Positions 8,726 to 9,006 of a stretch of DNA of 9,006 nt are shown piece by piece (positions within the stretch are counted from its first letter, which is position 1; every line of letters starts with the position of its first letter). The translations under genes were made by a program, and so were the position numbers. Source of the DNA: an uncultured Oscillospiraceae bacterium (lineage in GTDB: Bacteria; Bacillota; Clostridia; Oscillospirales; Acutalibacteraceae). The notes under the pieces were generated by a model. That model was not told where the DNA came from. It did not search any database and saw only the letters and a program-made list of their open reading frames with translations. The stretch is taken from positions 1 to 9,006 of the forward strand of contig USBP01000039.1 of NCBI GenBank assembly GCA_900552985.1, given 5' to 3'.

Positions 8726-9006
8726 TTGGCAGAATTTATTTCAATGAATCGGAATACGGATTTCCGCCGCCTGTATATGAGGGGGAAATCTTTTATTCAT
8801 CCTGCGTTGGTGACCTATGTGATGAGAAACCGCGCGGGCATTTGTAGGTTAGGGATTACTACAAGTAAGAAGATTGGAAACGCCGTATCGCGCAATCGTT
8901 CCAGGCGCGTGATCCGCGCTGCATTTTGCGCTTTATCATGCGAATTGTCGGGCCAGTGGGATATTGTTTGCGTGGCCAGAAGCCGCACAAAATGGGTGAA
9001 GAGCAC
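8726..9006 (+). CDS. rnpA: Ribonuclease P protein component (partial, cut by right edge)
   Basis: RnpA is the basic protein cofactor that binds the RNase P RNA and helps recognise the 5' leader of pre-tRNA. The 93 codons present show RNTDFRRLYMRGKSF (9-23), RLGITTSKKIGNA (41-53) and the family signature SRNRSRRVIR (55-64), followed by WDIVCVARS. About 20-30 C-terminal residues are outside the window. Start choice: TTG 8726-8728 has GAAGGGA (8714-8720) 5 nt upstream and leaves a family-like lead of residues before the conserved core. ATG 8744-8746 is the alternative but would begin only six residues before the conserved Asp-Phe and has no ribosome site. It is downstream of rpmH, 96 bp away, beyond a terminator-like hairpin. 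Confidence 0.93.
   Translation, partial: MAEFISMNRNTDFRRLYMRGKSFIHPALVTYVMRNRAGICRLGITTSKKIGNAVSRNRSRRVIRAAFCALSCELSGQWDIVCVARSRTKWVKS

Overview
This window is the chromosomal replication-origin neighbourhood of a low-to-moderate GC Firmicute, most likely a member of the class Clostridia. The order rnpA-rpmH facing away from dnaA-dnaN-yaaA-recF-remB-gyrB-gyrA is the conserved ancestral Firmicutes oriC layout. The presence of yaaA and remB in that order, the Shine-Dalgarno-led starts, the sigma-A promoters and the clostridial-type GyrA sequence all agree. I cannot resolve family or genus from sequence reading alone.

Layout, left to right: gyrA (minus, cut by the left edge, 5' end at 1558); gyrB (minus, 1689-3686); remB/DUF370 (minus, 3754-4032); recF (minus, 4057-5151), overlapping yaaA (minus, 5148-5405) by 4 bp; dnaN (minus, 5429-6538); a 310-bp dnaA-dnaN spacer that looks like the unwinding part of oriC (6539-6848); dnaA (minus, 6849-8147); a 347-bp divergent regulatory region (8148-8494) with a good sigma-A promoter on each strand and a DnaA-box-like 9-mer between them; rpmH (plus, 8495-8629); a strong hairpin with a short T run (8654-8690); and rnpA (plus, from 8726, cut by the right edge).

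The genes serve a shared purpose. DnaA opens the origin, DnaN is the sliding clamp, RecF is the gap-repair and clamp-associated SMC-like ATPase, and GyrB/GyrA relieve supercoiling ahead of the forks. YaaA is an S4-domain RNA-binding protein, RemB is a small DNA-binding regulator, and RpmH/RnpA are ribosomal protein L34 and the RNase P protein. Sequence from yaaA through gyrA is tightly packed and probably co-transcribed.

All genes are well-known families and I found no sign of a new system or mobile element. The points that deserve a second look are regulatory or fine-scale. They are a B. subtilis-like unwinding module (paired DnaA boxes, GC-rich spacer, DnaA-trio repeats, AT-rich tract), the absence of any consensus DnaA box in the spacers, and a methionine at the quinolone-critical position 83 of GyrA. 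The others are an N-terminally extended GyrB, a possible attenuator between rpmH and rnpA, and a 21-codon ORF overlapping the rpmH start.
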